A DNA stretch of 64,000 bases from Asticcacaulis sp. AC466 (GCF_000495815.1 NZ_AWGE01000007.1:1-64000); one strand, 5' to 3'. Positions 26,475 through 36,120 are shown, counted from the stretch's first letter. Made by a program: numbers and translations. Notes: generated from the sequence alone by a model not told the origin.

Positions 26475-26733
26475 CTATCCTCACCCATGTCTCATGAAAC
26501 AGATCAAGTGACATTCGTTATCATAACACGGATATCTCAAATTGGGAGATAAAAAGAGAAAATATTCGCACGGATTGAGAAAATACGCTAAAAAATCGCT
26601 TTAGGCGAGTAGAATTGTGATCACGGTTGCGCATTCAAGCGTTAACAACGGATAATTTTCTGTGGATAATTTTTAATGTGAGATAGATATCAATCACATC
26701 GAGCAGCAGGTATCGGGAAAATTTCGTCTTGAA
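26475..26733. promoter_or_regulatory. AT-rich upstream region of the cold-shock gene with a perfect DnaA box
   Basis: A conspicuously AT-rich intergenic region. It contains TGTGGATAA at 26661-26669, the reverse complement of the strong DnaA box TTATCCACA, and a partial repeat GGATAATTTT just before it (26650-26659). It probably carries the promoter and leader of the cold-shock gene. A DnaA role is only inferred from the motif. Confidence 0.45.
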
Positions 26734-26808
26734 TGGCAGTCCCTAGGGGAGTCGAACCCCTCTTTTCAGGTTGAAAACCTGACGTCCTAACCGATAGACG
26801 AAGGGACC
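26734..26808 (-). tRNA. tRNA-Glu(TTC)
   Basis: Minus-strand tRNA: acceptor GGTCCCT paired with AGGGACT, discriminator G, encoded CCA, anticodon loop TTTTCAA (anticodon TTC), T-arm GGGGTTCGACTCCCC. Confidence 0.95.
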
Positions 26809-26940
26809 GCGTTCAAGAGGTGGGCTTGATAACCGTACTGATTCATCGATGCAAGCGGAATTTTGTTTTTTGCACAGACGCTTCCACTTTGGGCCGAAAC
26901 CGGCCCGCCTTTGTCACCCCGCTTTTATTACCTTGTGAGT

Positions 26941-28788
26941 TTAGGTCTGGGCGATATCTTCTATTTCCAGCTGGACGCCGTTTCGTCCCATGTAATCATC
27001 CGCCTTTAGGCGTCCCAGTACGTGAATGCGCCCTGTGGGGCGCAGAAGAGCATCACCAACTGGCGTGCCCTCCGCGCGCCAGACAATTCCCTTGAGTTTG
27101 GCGCCTGAGTCATCTTGCAGCTCGAATCGCACATGCCCCCCTTTCATGACCTGAGCATAAGCGACACGTACATCGGCAAACGCCAAAAGCGGTTCCGGGT
27201 TGCCCTGACCATAGGGGGCCAGCAGGTCCAACTTATCGTACAGCCGGCGCGAAGCCGCTTTAACGCTGAGGATAGCGTCGACCTCCAAGGCTTCGACCTG
27301 ATCCGCCTCCGAGACATGTGACGTCACATAGTCGTTTATGAAACGGCGCAGTTCAGGAATCCGTTCACGTTCTACGCTCAGGCCAGCTGCCATGGCGTGA
27401 CCGCCGCCTGACAAAAGAACGCCCGATTCGAAGGCCGCGCCGACGGCTTCGCCGAGATTGACGCCGGCCTGGCTGCGGCCTGACCCTTTACCCATGCCGC
27501 TTATCGGATCGATGCCTATGATGATGACCGGCTTATGCCACCGTTCACGCAGACGTCCGGCGACGATGCCGATCACACCGGGATGCCAGTCTTCGTGAGC
27601 GACAATGACGACCGGGTCTTCGGTCGGCCACAGGCCCTGGGTTTCCGCAATATGAACAGCGTCTTCCAACACCTGGGCTTCGATATCGCGACGGGTGCGA
27701 TTGAGTTCGTCAAGCTCCTGCGCCAGTGCAGCGGCTTCGTCGGCGTCATCGGTCGACAACAAGCGCACGCCAAGATCAGACCGCCCTACCCGGCCGCCGG
27801 CATTGATACGCGGACCAATGACGAAGCCGGAATGGAAGGTGCTCATCAAATTGACGGCCGAAATTTTGTCGCCCGCCACGTCCATCAATGCTTTGATGCC
27901 GGCATTTTGGCGCTTCGACATGATTTTCAAGCCCTGTGCGGCCAGGGCGCGATTAAATCCGGTCAGGGCAGTCACGTCGCAGATGGCGCCAAGCGCCGAC
28001 AGGTCCAGCCACTGTTTCAGGTCCGGCTTCGGCCGCTCAGTGAAAAGACCGCGTTTTTCAGCCTCGCGATTGAGTGCCGCCAGAACGACGAAGACGACGC
28101 CTGCCGCAGCCAGATTGCCCTGCTTGGATGTACAGCCCGGACGATTGGGATTGACGACCGCCAGGGCTTTGGGCGGTTCTTCGCGCATCAGGTGGTGATC
28201 GATAACGACCACATCGAGCCCGATGGCGGCGGCATGATCAAGGGCCTTGTGGGCCATGGCCCCGCAGTCGACTGTAATAACGAGATCGGCACCTTGACGC
28301 TTCAGGCTGTCGAAAGCGGCATTGGAAGGGCCGTATCCTTCGGTAACGCGATCCGGCACGTACACGGTCAGATCATGATCCATATGGCGGAACCAACGGA
28401 CCAGCTGTGCGGCGCTGGTGGCGCCGTCAACATCGTAATCGGCAAAGACGCAGATTTTCGCCTTGCGCTCCAAGGCGTCGAGCATAGCCGAAACGGCCGT
28501 GTCCATGTCCATAAAGGATGACGGTTCCGGAAATAGTGCCTTGAGCGTTGGAAAGAGAAAATCCTGCAAATCGTCGGGAGCAACACCGCGGCCGGCGATG
28601 AAACGCGCCAAGGGATCGACAAAATCCGCTTCGGCGACGTTCATGAGACCCAGACGATGCGTGATGTCACGCAACGTGTCCGCCGACACGCCGCGGGCGG
28701 CGATCCGTTCACGCCACACCCGTCCGCTCAGAGATGCACCTACACCAAGATAGGGCGGCACGTCGCGGACGGGAGAAAGCGTATCCAT
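26941..28788 (-). CDS. recJ: Single-stranded-DNA-specific exonuclease RecJ
   Basis: A 615-residue 5'-3' ssDNA exonuclease for recombination and mismatch repair. The DHH phosphoesterase motifs are ADYDVDGATSA (I), VDCGAMA (II) and VIDHHLM (III), followed by DHHA1 (SGGGHAMAAGLSV) and the C-terminal OB domain (HVRFELQDDSGAKLKGIVWR). Full length for the family. It lies 77 nt downstream of glpX, a pair often seen together in alphaproteobacteria. Confidence 0.95.
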   Translation of the reverse strand: MDTLSPVRDVPPYLGVGASLSGRVWRERIAARGVSADTLRDITHRLGLMNVAEADFVDPLARFIAGRGVAPDDLQDFLFPTLKALFPEPSSFMDMDTAVSAMLDALERKAKICVFADYDVDGATSAAQLVRWFRHMDHDLTVYVPDRVTEGYGPSNAAFDSLKRQGADLVITVDCGAMAHKALDHAAAIGLDVVVIDHHLMREEPPKALAVVNPNRPGCTSKQGNLAAAGVVFVVLAALNREAEKRGLFTERPKPDLKQWLDLSALGAICDVTALTGFNRALAAQGLKIMSKRQNAGIKALMDVAGDKISAVNLMSTFHSGFVIGPRINAGGRVGRSDLGVRLLSTDDADEAAALAQELDELNRTRRDIEAQVLEDAVHIAETQGLWPTEDPVVIVAHEDWHPGVIGIVAGRLRERWHKPVIIIGIDPISGMGKGSGRSQAGVNLGEAVGAAFESGVLLSGGGHAMAAGLSVERERIPELRRFINDYVTSHVSEADQVEALEVDAILSVKAASRRLYDKLDLLAPYGQGNPEPLLAFADVRVAYAQVMKGGHVRFELQDDSGAKLKGIVWRAEGTPVGDALLRPTGRIHVLGRLKADDYMGRNGVQLEIEDIAQT

Positions 28789-28804
28789 TTTTTAAGGCAT
28801 TTTC

Positions 28805-28827
28805 CGAAAAGTGTGGCGCACTTTTCG
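28805..28827. repeat. Small REP-like palindrome between glpX and recJ
   Basis: CGAAAAGTG-TGGCG-CACTTTTCG, 9-bp arms with a 5-nt loop, in the 77-nt space. It resembles the TTTTCCGAAAAGTG palindromes scattered through many alphaproteobacterial genomes. No T-run follows, so it is not an ordinary terminator. Confidence 0.5.
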
Positions 28828-28865
28828 CGTCAAAGTGCGTAGAAACAGAACGAACCAGGAAGCCT

Positions 28866-29873
28866 CTAGACCTTTACCAACGGGCGGCGCATCGAGAGCT
28901 TGCGGACCGTATGCGTCTTGGACACCATGACCAGGCTTTCCGTGGTGACGAAAACTTCACCACGCGTGGTGGTTTCCTTTTGCACACCGCGCAGCAAAGC
29001 GCCGTGCGTGACGCCGGTGGCGATGAAAACGGCGTCGGACGACACCAGATCGTCGAGCGTGTATTTGCGGTCGAAGTCGGTCAGCCCCAAGCGTTCGGCA
29101 CGGGATTTTTCATCGGCATTGCGGAACACAAGACGTCCTTGAAATTGCCCGCCCACGCATTTCAGCGCTGCGCACGCCAGAACGCCTTCGGGGGCACCAC
29201 CCTGCCCTATATATATGTCGATGCCGGTTTCCGGTTGCGCGGTGTGGATGACGCCGGCCACGTCACCATCGGTGATCAAATGTACCCGGGCGCCGGCCTG
29301 ACGCAGGCTCTTGATGATGCCGTCGTGACGTGGACGATCGAGCACGCAGGCAACGATTTCGGACACATCGACGCCCTTGGCCTTGGCCAGGGCGCGGACG
29401 TTTTCTTCCGGTGTCCAGTCGAGATCGACAACGCCTTGCGGATAGCCCGGCCCGATGGCGAGCTTGTCCATATAAGTGTCCGGAGCATGCAACATGCCTC
29501 CGCGGGGGGCAAACGCAATGACGGCCAGCGCATTTGCCATGGCCTTGGCGGCCAGAGTGGTGCCTTCGAGGGGGTCGAGCGCGATGTCTATGGCCGGACC
29601 CTTGCCGGTGCCGACCTTCTCACCAATATAGAGCATAGGGGCTTCGTCGCGTTCGCCTTCACCGATGACGATACGGCCGTCCATGTCGATAGCGTTGAGC
29701 GCCGTGCGCATGGCATCGACTGCGGCTTGGTCGGCGGCCTTTTCATCGCCGCCCCCAATTTGCGCGTAACACGCAATTGCGGCCTCTTCGGCGACGCGCA
29801 CAATATCGAGGCTCAGGTCGAAATCCTTGGCAGCGTGAGCGGCGGTGTTGGTGAAAGCGGAGGTTTCTGGCAT
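28866..29873 (-). CDS. glpX: Fructose-1,6-bisphosphatase class II
   Basis: A 335-residue GlpX-type fructose bisphosphatase, the gluconeogenic enzyme converting fructose 1,6-bisphosphate to fructose 6-phosphate. Metal and substrate motifs are GRIVIGEGERDEAPML, the DPLEGTTLAAK block (Li-sensitive phosphatase motif) and MDKLAIGPGYP. It is the first gene of the glpX-recJ pair. Confidence 0.96.
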   Translation of the reverse strand: MPETSAFTNTAAHAAKDFDLSLDIVRVAEEAAIACYAQIGGGDEKAADQAAVDAMRTALNAIDMDGRIVIGEGERDEAPMLYIGEKVGTGKGPAIDIALDPLEGTTLAAKAMANALAVIAFAPRGGMLHAPDTYMDKLAIGPGYPQGVVDLDWTPEENVRALAKAKGVDVSEIVACVLDRPRHDGIIKSLRQAGARVHLITDGDVAGVIHTAQPETGIDIYIGQGGAPEGVLACAALKCVGGQFQGRLVFRNADEKSRAERLGLTDFDRKYTLDDLVSSDAVFIATGVTHGALLRGVQKETTTRGEVFVTTESLVMVSKTHTVRKLSMRRPLVKV

Positions 29874-30006
29874 TTGGCTATCTTCTGGCTCTAAAGGTTA
29901 GGCAAGCGGCTTTTTTTATACGAGCGCCGCATTTGCTTTGGGGGTGAACGGCCATTGCGGCCGTTCGCAGGGACACCGAACGCTGCCGGAAGGCGGCGGC
30001 GTGGGT

Positions 30007-30417
30007 TTAGTTGGCAATCGGCGGCGGCGCGGCGCGACGGCGTAGGTCGTTGGCGAAGGCGCTTATTTCGGCAGGCGACATTGCGCCTTCAATAGGCTTG
30101 GAAAAATTCTGATCGAGGCGATTGAGCGCATTGGCGGCAAAGGCTTCGGGATTGCTGTTGTCCCAAACCAGGGCGCGAATTTCCGTCGCCAATTGCTGAC
30201 CTTTGGCATCGGTCTCGCCTACGTTGCGCCGAATATCGGCGGGCGTCGGCACGTGGGCCGGCGGTACCGGAAATTCGGACCACTTAGGCATGTCGCCTAT
30301 ATTGACTGAGGGCGACGGCATGGTTGCGGGCGTCGACGGCTGAGTTTGGGCCTGCGCCGCACCGGCCAGCAGAAGCACTGTGGCGGCCGGAATAAGAAGG
30401 CGTTGCGCGATGGTCAT
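30007..30417 (-). CDS. Small exported protein, unknown function
   Basis: A 136-residue protein with a Sec signal peptide (residues 1-23, ending AQA), then a Pro/Ser/Thr-rich linker and a helical C-terminal half (TDAKGQQLATEIRALVWD, ISAFANDLRRR). It is likely periplasmic. It stands between glpX and the divergent phaC. I do not recognise the family. Confidence 0.6.
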   Translation of the reverse strand: MTIAQRLLIPAATVLLLAGAAQAQTQPSTPATMPSPSVNIGDMPKWSEFPVPPAHVPTPADIRRNVGETDAKGQQLATEIRALVWDNSNPEAFAANALNRLDQNFSKPIEGAMSPAEISAFANDLRRRAAPPPIAN

Positions 30418-30608
30418 ATTTATATTGTCTCTCCACGACGGAGTCTCATGACATCAGACCTTTGCGACACAAATCTGACGTTTGCCAAGTCGGCGCAAAT
30501 TTACGTCCATGAGCAGGGACAAGACAAGAGAAATATAATTTTAGTTGGTGGATCGACCCGGCGCAGCCCTATATATCCGGTTATGCGAAAAAAGTGGAGA
30601 TGCCCGTC

Positions 30609-32672
30609 ATGACGAAAACCCCAAAGACACCGGCAAAAAAGGCGAGCGGCGCGGCGCCAAAATCCACCACCACTAAGGCGGCCTCGAAAGTTGCGGCTAA
30701 ACCTTCGGTAAAGTCACCTCCGCCTCCGGCATCCGCTGCAAAGGCCAGAGTTCCCACGGCCGCCGCGAAGACTGCCGTGAAGGCTGGACCTAAGACGGCG
30801 GCGAAGCCTGCGGCAAAGTCACCTCCGCCGCCTGCCCCCGACATAAAGCCGAAAGTTACCCCAGACGTGCAACTGCCGGGCACGGACGCGCCTGGGTTCA
30901 ATACCGAAGCCGTTAAAAACCTTGAGCAATTGTCGGTGAATATCGCCAAGGCGGCCATGACGGCGCAAAGCGCTCTGGCCAAGACGGTTTTTGCCCAGCC
31001 TAATATGGGCGCCGGTGCCCCTCCACCCGATCCGTTCCAGGTTGGACCGGCCATGAGCGAGATCGCGGGCTCACTGGCTCAGAAGCCAGACAAACTGGTC
31101 GAGGCGCAGACCGAGTTGCTGACGGGCTACATGGAATTGTGGGGCAAGATGACCCGGCGAACCTTAGGTACCGAGCCGGTCGAGACGGGCAAGCCGTCGG
31201 ACAAGCGATTCGCAGATCCGAAATGGCAGGAAAATGCCATGTTCGACATGATGAAGCAGTCGTATCTGTTGTCCTCGAACTGGATCAATAAGTTAATCAG
31301 TTCGGCGGACGACGTAGACCCTATGGTCAAACGCCGCGCTGAGTTTTTCACCAAGTTGCTCACCGATGCCATGTCGCCATCCAATTTCCTGTTGTCCAAT
31401 CCGGCGGCGCTGGCGGCTTTGCAGCAGACCAACGGCGAAAGCCTGGTCAAAGGTATGGAGAAGTTTGCCGAAGATCTGGCGCGCGGCGACGGTAAGCTTA
31501 AAATCAGCCAGGCGGACTATGACAGCTTCGTTGTTGGCAAGAACGTCGCCACAACGCCCGGAAAGGTCATTTATCGCGGCGCCTATTTCGAGCTGCTGCA
31601 ATACAATCCAACAACGGAGCAGGTCCGCGAAATTCCGCTCCTCATTTTCCCGCCCTGGATCAACAAGTTCTATATTCTCGATCTCCAGACCAAGAATTCG
31701 CTGATCAAGTGGCTGGTCGATCAGGGTTTTTCCGTATTTCTCGTGGCATGGGTCAACCCGGACGTATCGATGAAGGACACGACCTTCGAGGACTATATGT
31801 TCGGCGGGATTTACGAAGCCGTGCAAAAGGTTATCGAGCAGACAGGTGCCAAATCGGTCAACGCGGTCGGGTATTGTATCGGCGGCACCTTGTTGGGGTG
31901 CACTCTGGCTCATATGGCGGCCAAGGGTGACAAGACGATATCGGCGGCGACCTTTTTCACGGCCCAGCACGATTTTTCAGAAGCGGGCGACCTGTTGTTA
32001 TTCACCAGCGAGAGTTGGCTGAAAGAGCTTGAGCGCCAGATGGATGCGGCGGGCGGGGTGCTGCCGGGTTCAGCCATGGCAGATACGTTTAACTCCTTGC
32101 GTGCTAACGATCTGATCTGGTCGTTCTTTGTCAACAACTACCTGATGGGCAAAGACCTGACGCCGTTCGATCTGTTATGCTGGAATGCCGATCAGACGCG
32201 CATGCCCAAGGCACTGCATCTGTTCTACTTGCGCAAATTCTATGGCGAGAATGCCTTGACCAACCACAATCTGGTCCTCGCGGGTGTCGATATTGATCTG
32301 AAAAACGTTACCATTCCAATTTACGAACAGGCGGGACGCGAAGACCATATTGCACCGCCCGGGTCGGTCTATAAGGGCTCAAAACTGTTCGGCGGCCCCG
32401 TCACCTACGTGCTGGCGGGATCAGGCCATATCGCCGGCGTCGTCAATCATCCAGATGCCAAAAAGTACATGCACTGGCTCAACGACAATCATCCGGCCAC
32501 ATTAGGCGAGTGGCTGCAAGGCGCGGAAGAACATCCAGGGTCGTGGTGGCCGCATTGGGCCGGGTGGCTTAACGAACGCTCAGGCCCGATGGTCCCCGCT
32601 CGCGATCCGTCAAAGGGCAAACTAAAACCCATAATGGATGCGCCTGGGGCCTATGTTCTGGTCAAATCGTGA
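30609..32672 (+). CDS. phaC: Class I poly(3-hydroxyalkanoate) synthase with basic N-terminal tail
   Basis: Polymerises 3-hydroxyacyl-CoA into storage polyester. About 687 residues. The catalytic triad is visible: Cys in the lipase-like box GYCIGGTLLG, Asp in CWNADQTRMP and His in GSGHIAGVVNHP; FPPWINKFYILDL and LVAWVNPD are class I markers. The first 85 or so residues are unusual, made of Lys, Ala and Pro with PAKK-like and KSPPPPA repeats, like histone H1 tails. The start at 30609 is chosen because GGAG lies 9 nt upstream; GTG at 30594 and ATG at 30600 are in-frame alternatives. Confidence 0.93.
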   Translation: MTKTPKTPAKKASGAAPKSTTTKAASKVAAKPSVKSPPPPASAAKARVPTAAAKTAVKAGPKTAAKPAAKSPPPPAPDIKPKVTPDVQLPGTDAPGFNTEAVKNLEQLSVNIAKAAMTAQSALAKTVFAQPNMGAGAPPPDPFQVGPAMSEIAGSLAQKPDKLVEAQTELLTGYMELWGKMTRRTLGTEPVETGKPSDKRFADPKWQENAMFDMMKQSYLLSSNWINKLISSADDVDPMVKRRAEFFTKLLTDAMSPSNFLLSNPAALAALQQTNGESLVKGMEKFAEDLARGDGKLKISQADYDSFVVGKNVATTPGKVIYRGAYFELLQYNPTTEQVREIPLLIFPPWINKFYILDLQTKNSLIKWLVDQGFSVFLVAWVNPDVSMKDTTFEDYMFGGIYEAVQKVIEQTGAKSVNAVGYCIGGTLLGCTLAHMAAKGDKTISAATFFTAQHDFSEAGDLLLFTSESWLKELERQMDAAGGVLPGSAMADTFNSLRANDLIWSFFVNNYLMGKDLTPFDLLCWNADQTRMPKALHLFYLRKFYGENALTNHNLVLAGVDIDLKNVTIPIYEQAGREDHIAPPGSVYKGSKLFGGPVTYVLAGSGHIAGVVNHPDAKKYMHWLNDNHPATLGEWLQGAEEHPGSWWPHWAGWLNERSGPMVPARDPSKGKLKPIMDAPGAYVLVKS

Positions 32673-32747
32673 TTTGAAACGATTTAAATAACAAAAATAT
32701 CAAGTGCTTATTGGAAATTTTTTGTGTTCGAATTGAGTGTGTAAATG

Positions 32748-32808
32748 CAAATCACCCGTAGAGAGTCAATATTGATTTTCTGCGGGTGATTTGTTTTTTA
32801 TTTTTTTT
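32748..32808 (+). terminator. Terminator of phaC
   Basis: Inverted repeat CAAATCACCCG / CGGGTGATTTG (32748-32758 and 32783-32793) followed by a long T-rich run to 32808. The loop contains the palindrome GTCAATATTGA. Confidence 0.9.
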
Positions 32809-32909
32809 ATCAAAGAGATATCCGATTAAGGATAGGTTTTGGGCTAGACGGTGTCATTCCGCGCCGCAGTTGTCAATATTGACATGACATCCTTGGCCAT
32901 CAGGACGGC

Positions 32910-34580
32910 TTAGGTGCGCAATATAATGGTTTCGACGATGGGGCGGCGACCCCATATAGCCTGCGCCGCCTTCTTCACGACACGGGCGACGACGATCTCG
33001 ACGGCTTCATCTTCGTCGCGGCCTTCGGATGGAATGGCCTTGATCGCTTTTTCAACACTTTTGCAAATGTCTTCCAATTGATCGGAGATGATATCGTCAT
33101 CCTCGAACGCGAGCCCTAGCCCCCTCACCTCGACGATTGAAGACAGGCGGTTCTTGCTGTCCAGAGCGAAGGCGACAAACATCATGCCATTGTGTGCGGC
33201 ATGACGGCGTTCGCGCAGGGCGTCAGACGCCTCCGGAACCAGATGCCCGCCATCGACGAACAGACGACCTGACGGCACCTCGTCTATGATTTCAGCCCGG
33301 CCCGGCGCCAAACGCACCATGTCGCCATTGCGCGGCGTAATCTGCTCATCGATGCCGACTTCCGCGGCCAGTGCTGCGTGTTTCAGAAGGTGACGACGCT
33401 CACCGTGAGTTGGCACGGACACGCGCGGGCGCGCCAGGGCGTACATTTCCTTGAGCTCGTCACGGCAAGGGTGACCCGACACATGTATGCCCGGGTGATC
33501 GCGTTCGGTATGAATTTCAACGCCCAGGTCCGACAGGCGATTTTGCAGCGACCGGATCGAGATTTCATTGCCGGGAATGACGCGCGACGAAAATATGCAG
33601 GCGTCGCCTTCCCTGAGCTTCACCAACGGATGGTTGCCATCGGCGATGCGCGACAAGGCGGCGCGCGGCTCCCCTTGTGAACCGGTGCAAAGATAAAGCA
33701 CCTCGCTTGCCTTGAGATTGGCGGCCTCGCCTTCGCTGACCGGGTCGGGAATGCCGTGCAAGAGACCGACATGGCGCGCCGCGGCGGTAATACGATGCAT
33801 CGACCGCCCGACCAGGCACACACTACGTCCAGCTTCCATGGCGGCGCGCATCACCGAATCCACCCGCGCCACATTGGAGGCGAAACAGGCAACGGCGACG
33901 CGTTTTTTCAGTCCCCTGATGACGCGGGCCAGTTCGACCCGGACGTCGTCTTCGGACCCCGCGCGACCTTCGACGAACACATTGGTGGAGTCGCAGACCA
34001 TGGCGAGCAGGCCTTCGTCGCCCAACCTGCGAATAGCGGGGATATCGGTTGGGCTGCCGGTGATCGGCGCTTCGTCGAATTTCCAGTCACCGGTGTGGAA
34101 AATCGTGCCCAGTTCGGTACGAATAGCCAGCCCGTTGGGTTCGGCGATCGAATGGGTCAGGGTGATATAGTCTATGTCGAATGGACCAAGTTTGACATTA
34201 CCGTTGAGCGGCACTTCGGTCAGGTTGACATCGTCCAAAACGCCCGCCTCGCGCAGCTTCTCGCGAACCAGGAAGGCGGTGAATGGCGTCGCAAAAACCG
34301 GCGCCTTGATCTTGTCCCACAGCCAGCCCAGCGCGCCGATGTGATCTTCGTGGGCATGGGTCAGCACGATACCGAGAATGTTTTCGCCGACCAGAAACTC
34401 CGGGTCAGGTACGATCACTTCGATACCTGGCGTCGTCAGATCGCCAAAGGTGACGCCGACGTCGACGATGATCCACTGGCGGTTATCCGCCGGCCCAAAC
34501 CCGTAAAGGTTCAGGTTCATGCCGATCTCGTTAGATCCGCCGAGCGGCAGGAAGACCAGTTCGTTCTTGTGCTTTTTCAT
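32910..34580 (-). CDS. rnj: Ribonuclease J
   Basis: A 556-residue beta-CASP metallo-beta-lactamase nuclease with 5'-3' exo- and endoribonuclease activity in mRNA decay and rRNA maturation. The metal motif is LTHAHEDHIGAL, with FHTGDWKFDE, then beta-CASP motifs (VCDSTNVFVEG, GSQGEPRAALSRI) and HVSGHPCRDEL. Full family length. It lies 12 nt after coaX at the distal end of the nuo-birA-coaX-rnj gene run. Confidence 0.95.
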   Translation of the reverse strand: MKKHKNELVFLPLGGSNEIGMNLNLYGFGPADNRQWIIVDVGVTFGDLTTPGIEVIVPDPEFLVGENILGIVLTHAHEDHIGALGWLWDKIKAPVFATPFTAFLVREKLREAGVLDDVNLTEVPLNGNVKLGPFDIDYITLTHSIAEPNGLAIRTELGTIFHTGDWKFDEAPITGSPTDIPAIRRLGDEGLLAMVCDSTNVFVEGRAGSEDDVRVELARVIRGLKKRVAVACFASNVARVDSVMRAAMEAGRSVCLVGRSMHRITAAARHVGLLHGIPDPVSEGEAANLKASEVLYLCTGSQGEPRAALSRIADGNHPLVKLREGDACIFSSRVIPGNEISIRSLQNRLSDLGVEIHTERDHPGIHVSGHPCRDELKEMYALARPRVSVPTHGERRHLLKHAALAAEVGIDEQITPRNGDMVRLAPGRAEIIDEVPSGRLFVDGGHLVPEASDALRERRHAAHNGMMFVAFALDSKNRLSSIVEVRGLGLAFEDDDIISDQLEDICKSVEKAIKAIPSEGRDEDEAVEIVVARVVKKAAQAIWGRRPIVETIILRT

Positions 34581-34592
34581 ATGTACGCCAAA

Positions 34593-35372
34593 TCACCGCG
34601 CGTGTTGCGCAAGCGTTCGCTTATAGATTTCCAAGAGGCCGCGCAAGGTCAGGTCGTGATCGAAATGGTCTATCTTGTCCGTTGCGCCTTCAAACAGCGA
34701 TGCCACGCCCCCCGTCGCGACAACCGTCATCTTTTGTCCGTACTCAGACTGAATGGCGCAGATGAGATATTCGATCAGACCGATATAGCCCCAGAAGATA
34801 CCGGACTGCATCGCGCTGACCGTATCCTTGCCGATCCGTCTGGCCGGGCGTTCTATGGCGATACGTGGGAGCTTGGCCGCCGCGAGGTGTAGGGCCTGAA
34901 GCGACAGGTTGATTCCGGGCGCGATAGCCCCGCCTTCGTAACCGCCATCGGACGCCACAACATCGAACGTTGTGGCCGTACCGGAATCGATAATGATAAG
35001 CGGCCCGGAATAGCTCATATGACCGCCGATGGCGTTGACCAGCCTGTCAGCCCCTGCCTCTTTGGGTTTGTCTATACGGATCTCGATACCAAGTGCCGTG
35101 TTCTCACCGATGACGAACGGCTGGCGATCAAAATACCGCTGGGCCAGCTTGCGCAGATTGAACAGGGATTGCGGCACCACAGATGAAATGATGCAATCGC
35201 TTATAAACTTGAAGTCCAGGCCTTGCATCTGCATCAATTGATAAAGCCAGGCCGCGTACTCATCGGCCGTGCGCGTGCTTTCCGTTGCGACGCGCCACTG
35301 AGCGACCCAGTCTGTGCCATCATGGATGGCGAAAAGGGTGTTGGTATTGCCTTGTTCAATGGCCAGAAGCAT
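34593..35372 (-). CDS. coaX: Type III pantothenate kinase
   Basis: A 259-residue CoaX, catalysing the first step of coenzyme A synthesis. ASKHA motifs are [15 protein letters not shown] (phosphate 1), [24 protein letters not shown] and the GGAIAPGI block. The start at 35372 is chosen because GGAG lies 6 nt before this ATG; it starts inside the end of birA (17-nt overlap), so the two are translationally coupled. Upstream ATGs at 35378 and 35390 lack a well-spaced ribosome site. Confidence 0.93.
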   Translation of the reverse strand: MLLAIEQGNTNTLFAIHDGTDWVAQWRVATESTRTADEYAAWLYQLMQMQGLDFKFISDCIISSVVPQSLFNLRKLAQRYFDRQPFVIGENTALGIEIRIDKPKEAGADRLVNAIGGHMSYSGPLIIIDSGTATTFDVVASDGGYEGGAIAPGINLSLQALHLAAAKLPRIAIERPARRIGKDTVSAMQSGIFWGYIGLIEYLICAIQSEYGQKMTVVATGGVASLFEGATDKIDHFDHDLTLRGLLEIYKRTLAQHAR

Positions 35373-36114
35373 GTGCATCTCCGTAGACAATGTCGCCTCC
35401 GGTAACGGTATATATCTGTCCGTCAGCCGCTTCTATTTGTAGGCCACCAAATTCATCCAGGCCCTTTATACGGCCGGAAACCGTCCTGCGTTCGTGCGTG
35501 ACGTTCAAGATACGATCACGACCATAGGCACGCTTGAGCCACGCCTTGGCGATATCGCTAAAATCCTTGTTGCGCCACAGATCGAGCACACCATCAAGAT
35601 GGCCGTTCAGCTTGTGCAGCAGGGCGACAGGATCAAGGTTTTTCGCTTCCGGACTGATATCGCGCAGGGAAACGGTCAGGTAGTTTTCAATGATCGGTGC
35701 GGCGCGCATATTGATGCCGATACCGATGACAATGCCCAGATGCCCGGGTTTTTCGAAAGCTTCGGTCTGGACGATGAGGCCGCACAGCTTGCGTCCACGA
35801 TGCAGGATATCGTTAGGCCACTTTATGCGCAGACTCTCGTCCGTGTCGGGAATAAGGGGCCGCAACATCTCATACACGGCCAAGGCGGTTACGAAAGACA
35901 GTTGCGGCACCGACCGCACATCGATCTCCATGATTTCCCAGCGGGAAGCCATGAAATTACCTTTGGTGCCAACCCAGGTCTTGCCGTGCCGGCCAATACC
36001 TTTGGTCTGTTCCTTCGCCAGAATCCAGCCTGAGCCGGACCGCCCTGCCCGCACCCGCGCCAACCCTAGGTCCTGGGTTGACGGCAAGGAGTCGAAAATT
36101 TCGAAGTCGGCCAC
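35356..36114 (-). CDS. birA: Biotin--[acetyl-CoA-carboxylase] ligase
   Basis: A 252-residue biotin protein ligase. Active-site blocks are [31 protein letters not shown] (biotinyl-AMP loop), [10 protein letters not shown] and [11 protein letters not shown]. It lacks the N-terminal helix-turn-helix of E. coli BirA, so it is a monofunctional ligase. It is 6 nt downstream of nuoN and overlaps coaX, indicating co-transcription with the end of the nuo operon. Confidence 0.93.
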   Translation of the reverse strand: MADFEIFDSLPSTQDLGLARVRAGRSGSGWILAKEQTKGIGRHGKTWVGTKGNFMASRWEIMEIDVRSVPQLSFVTALAVYEMLRPLIPDTDESLRIKWPNDILHRGRKLCGLIVQTEAFEKPGHLGIVIGIGINMRAAPIIENYLTVSLRDISPEAKNLDPVALLHKLNGHLDGVLDLWRNKDFSDIAKAWLKRAYGRDRILNVTHERRTVSGRIKGLDEFGGLQIEAADGQIYTVTGGDIVYGDAHASGH

Positions 36115-36120
36115 AGCCCG

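Noticed and set aside
26642-26655. TTAAC followed by TAAT, considered as a CtrA site
   Set aside because: The second half-site does not match TTAA at the required spacing.
27535-28521. 328-codon open frame antisense to recJ
   Set aside because: It lies wholly inside recJ on the opposite strand, has no ribosome site or family features, and long antisense frames are common in GC-rich genes.
33756-34892. 378-codon open frame antisense to rnj and coaX
   Set aside because: It spans two well-supported genes on the other strand and its composition (rich in Asp, Arg, His, Gln) is that of a shadow.
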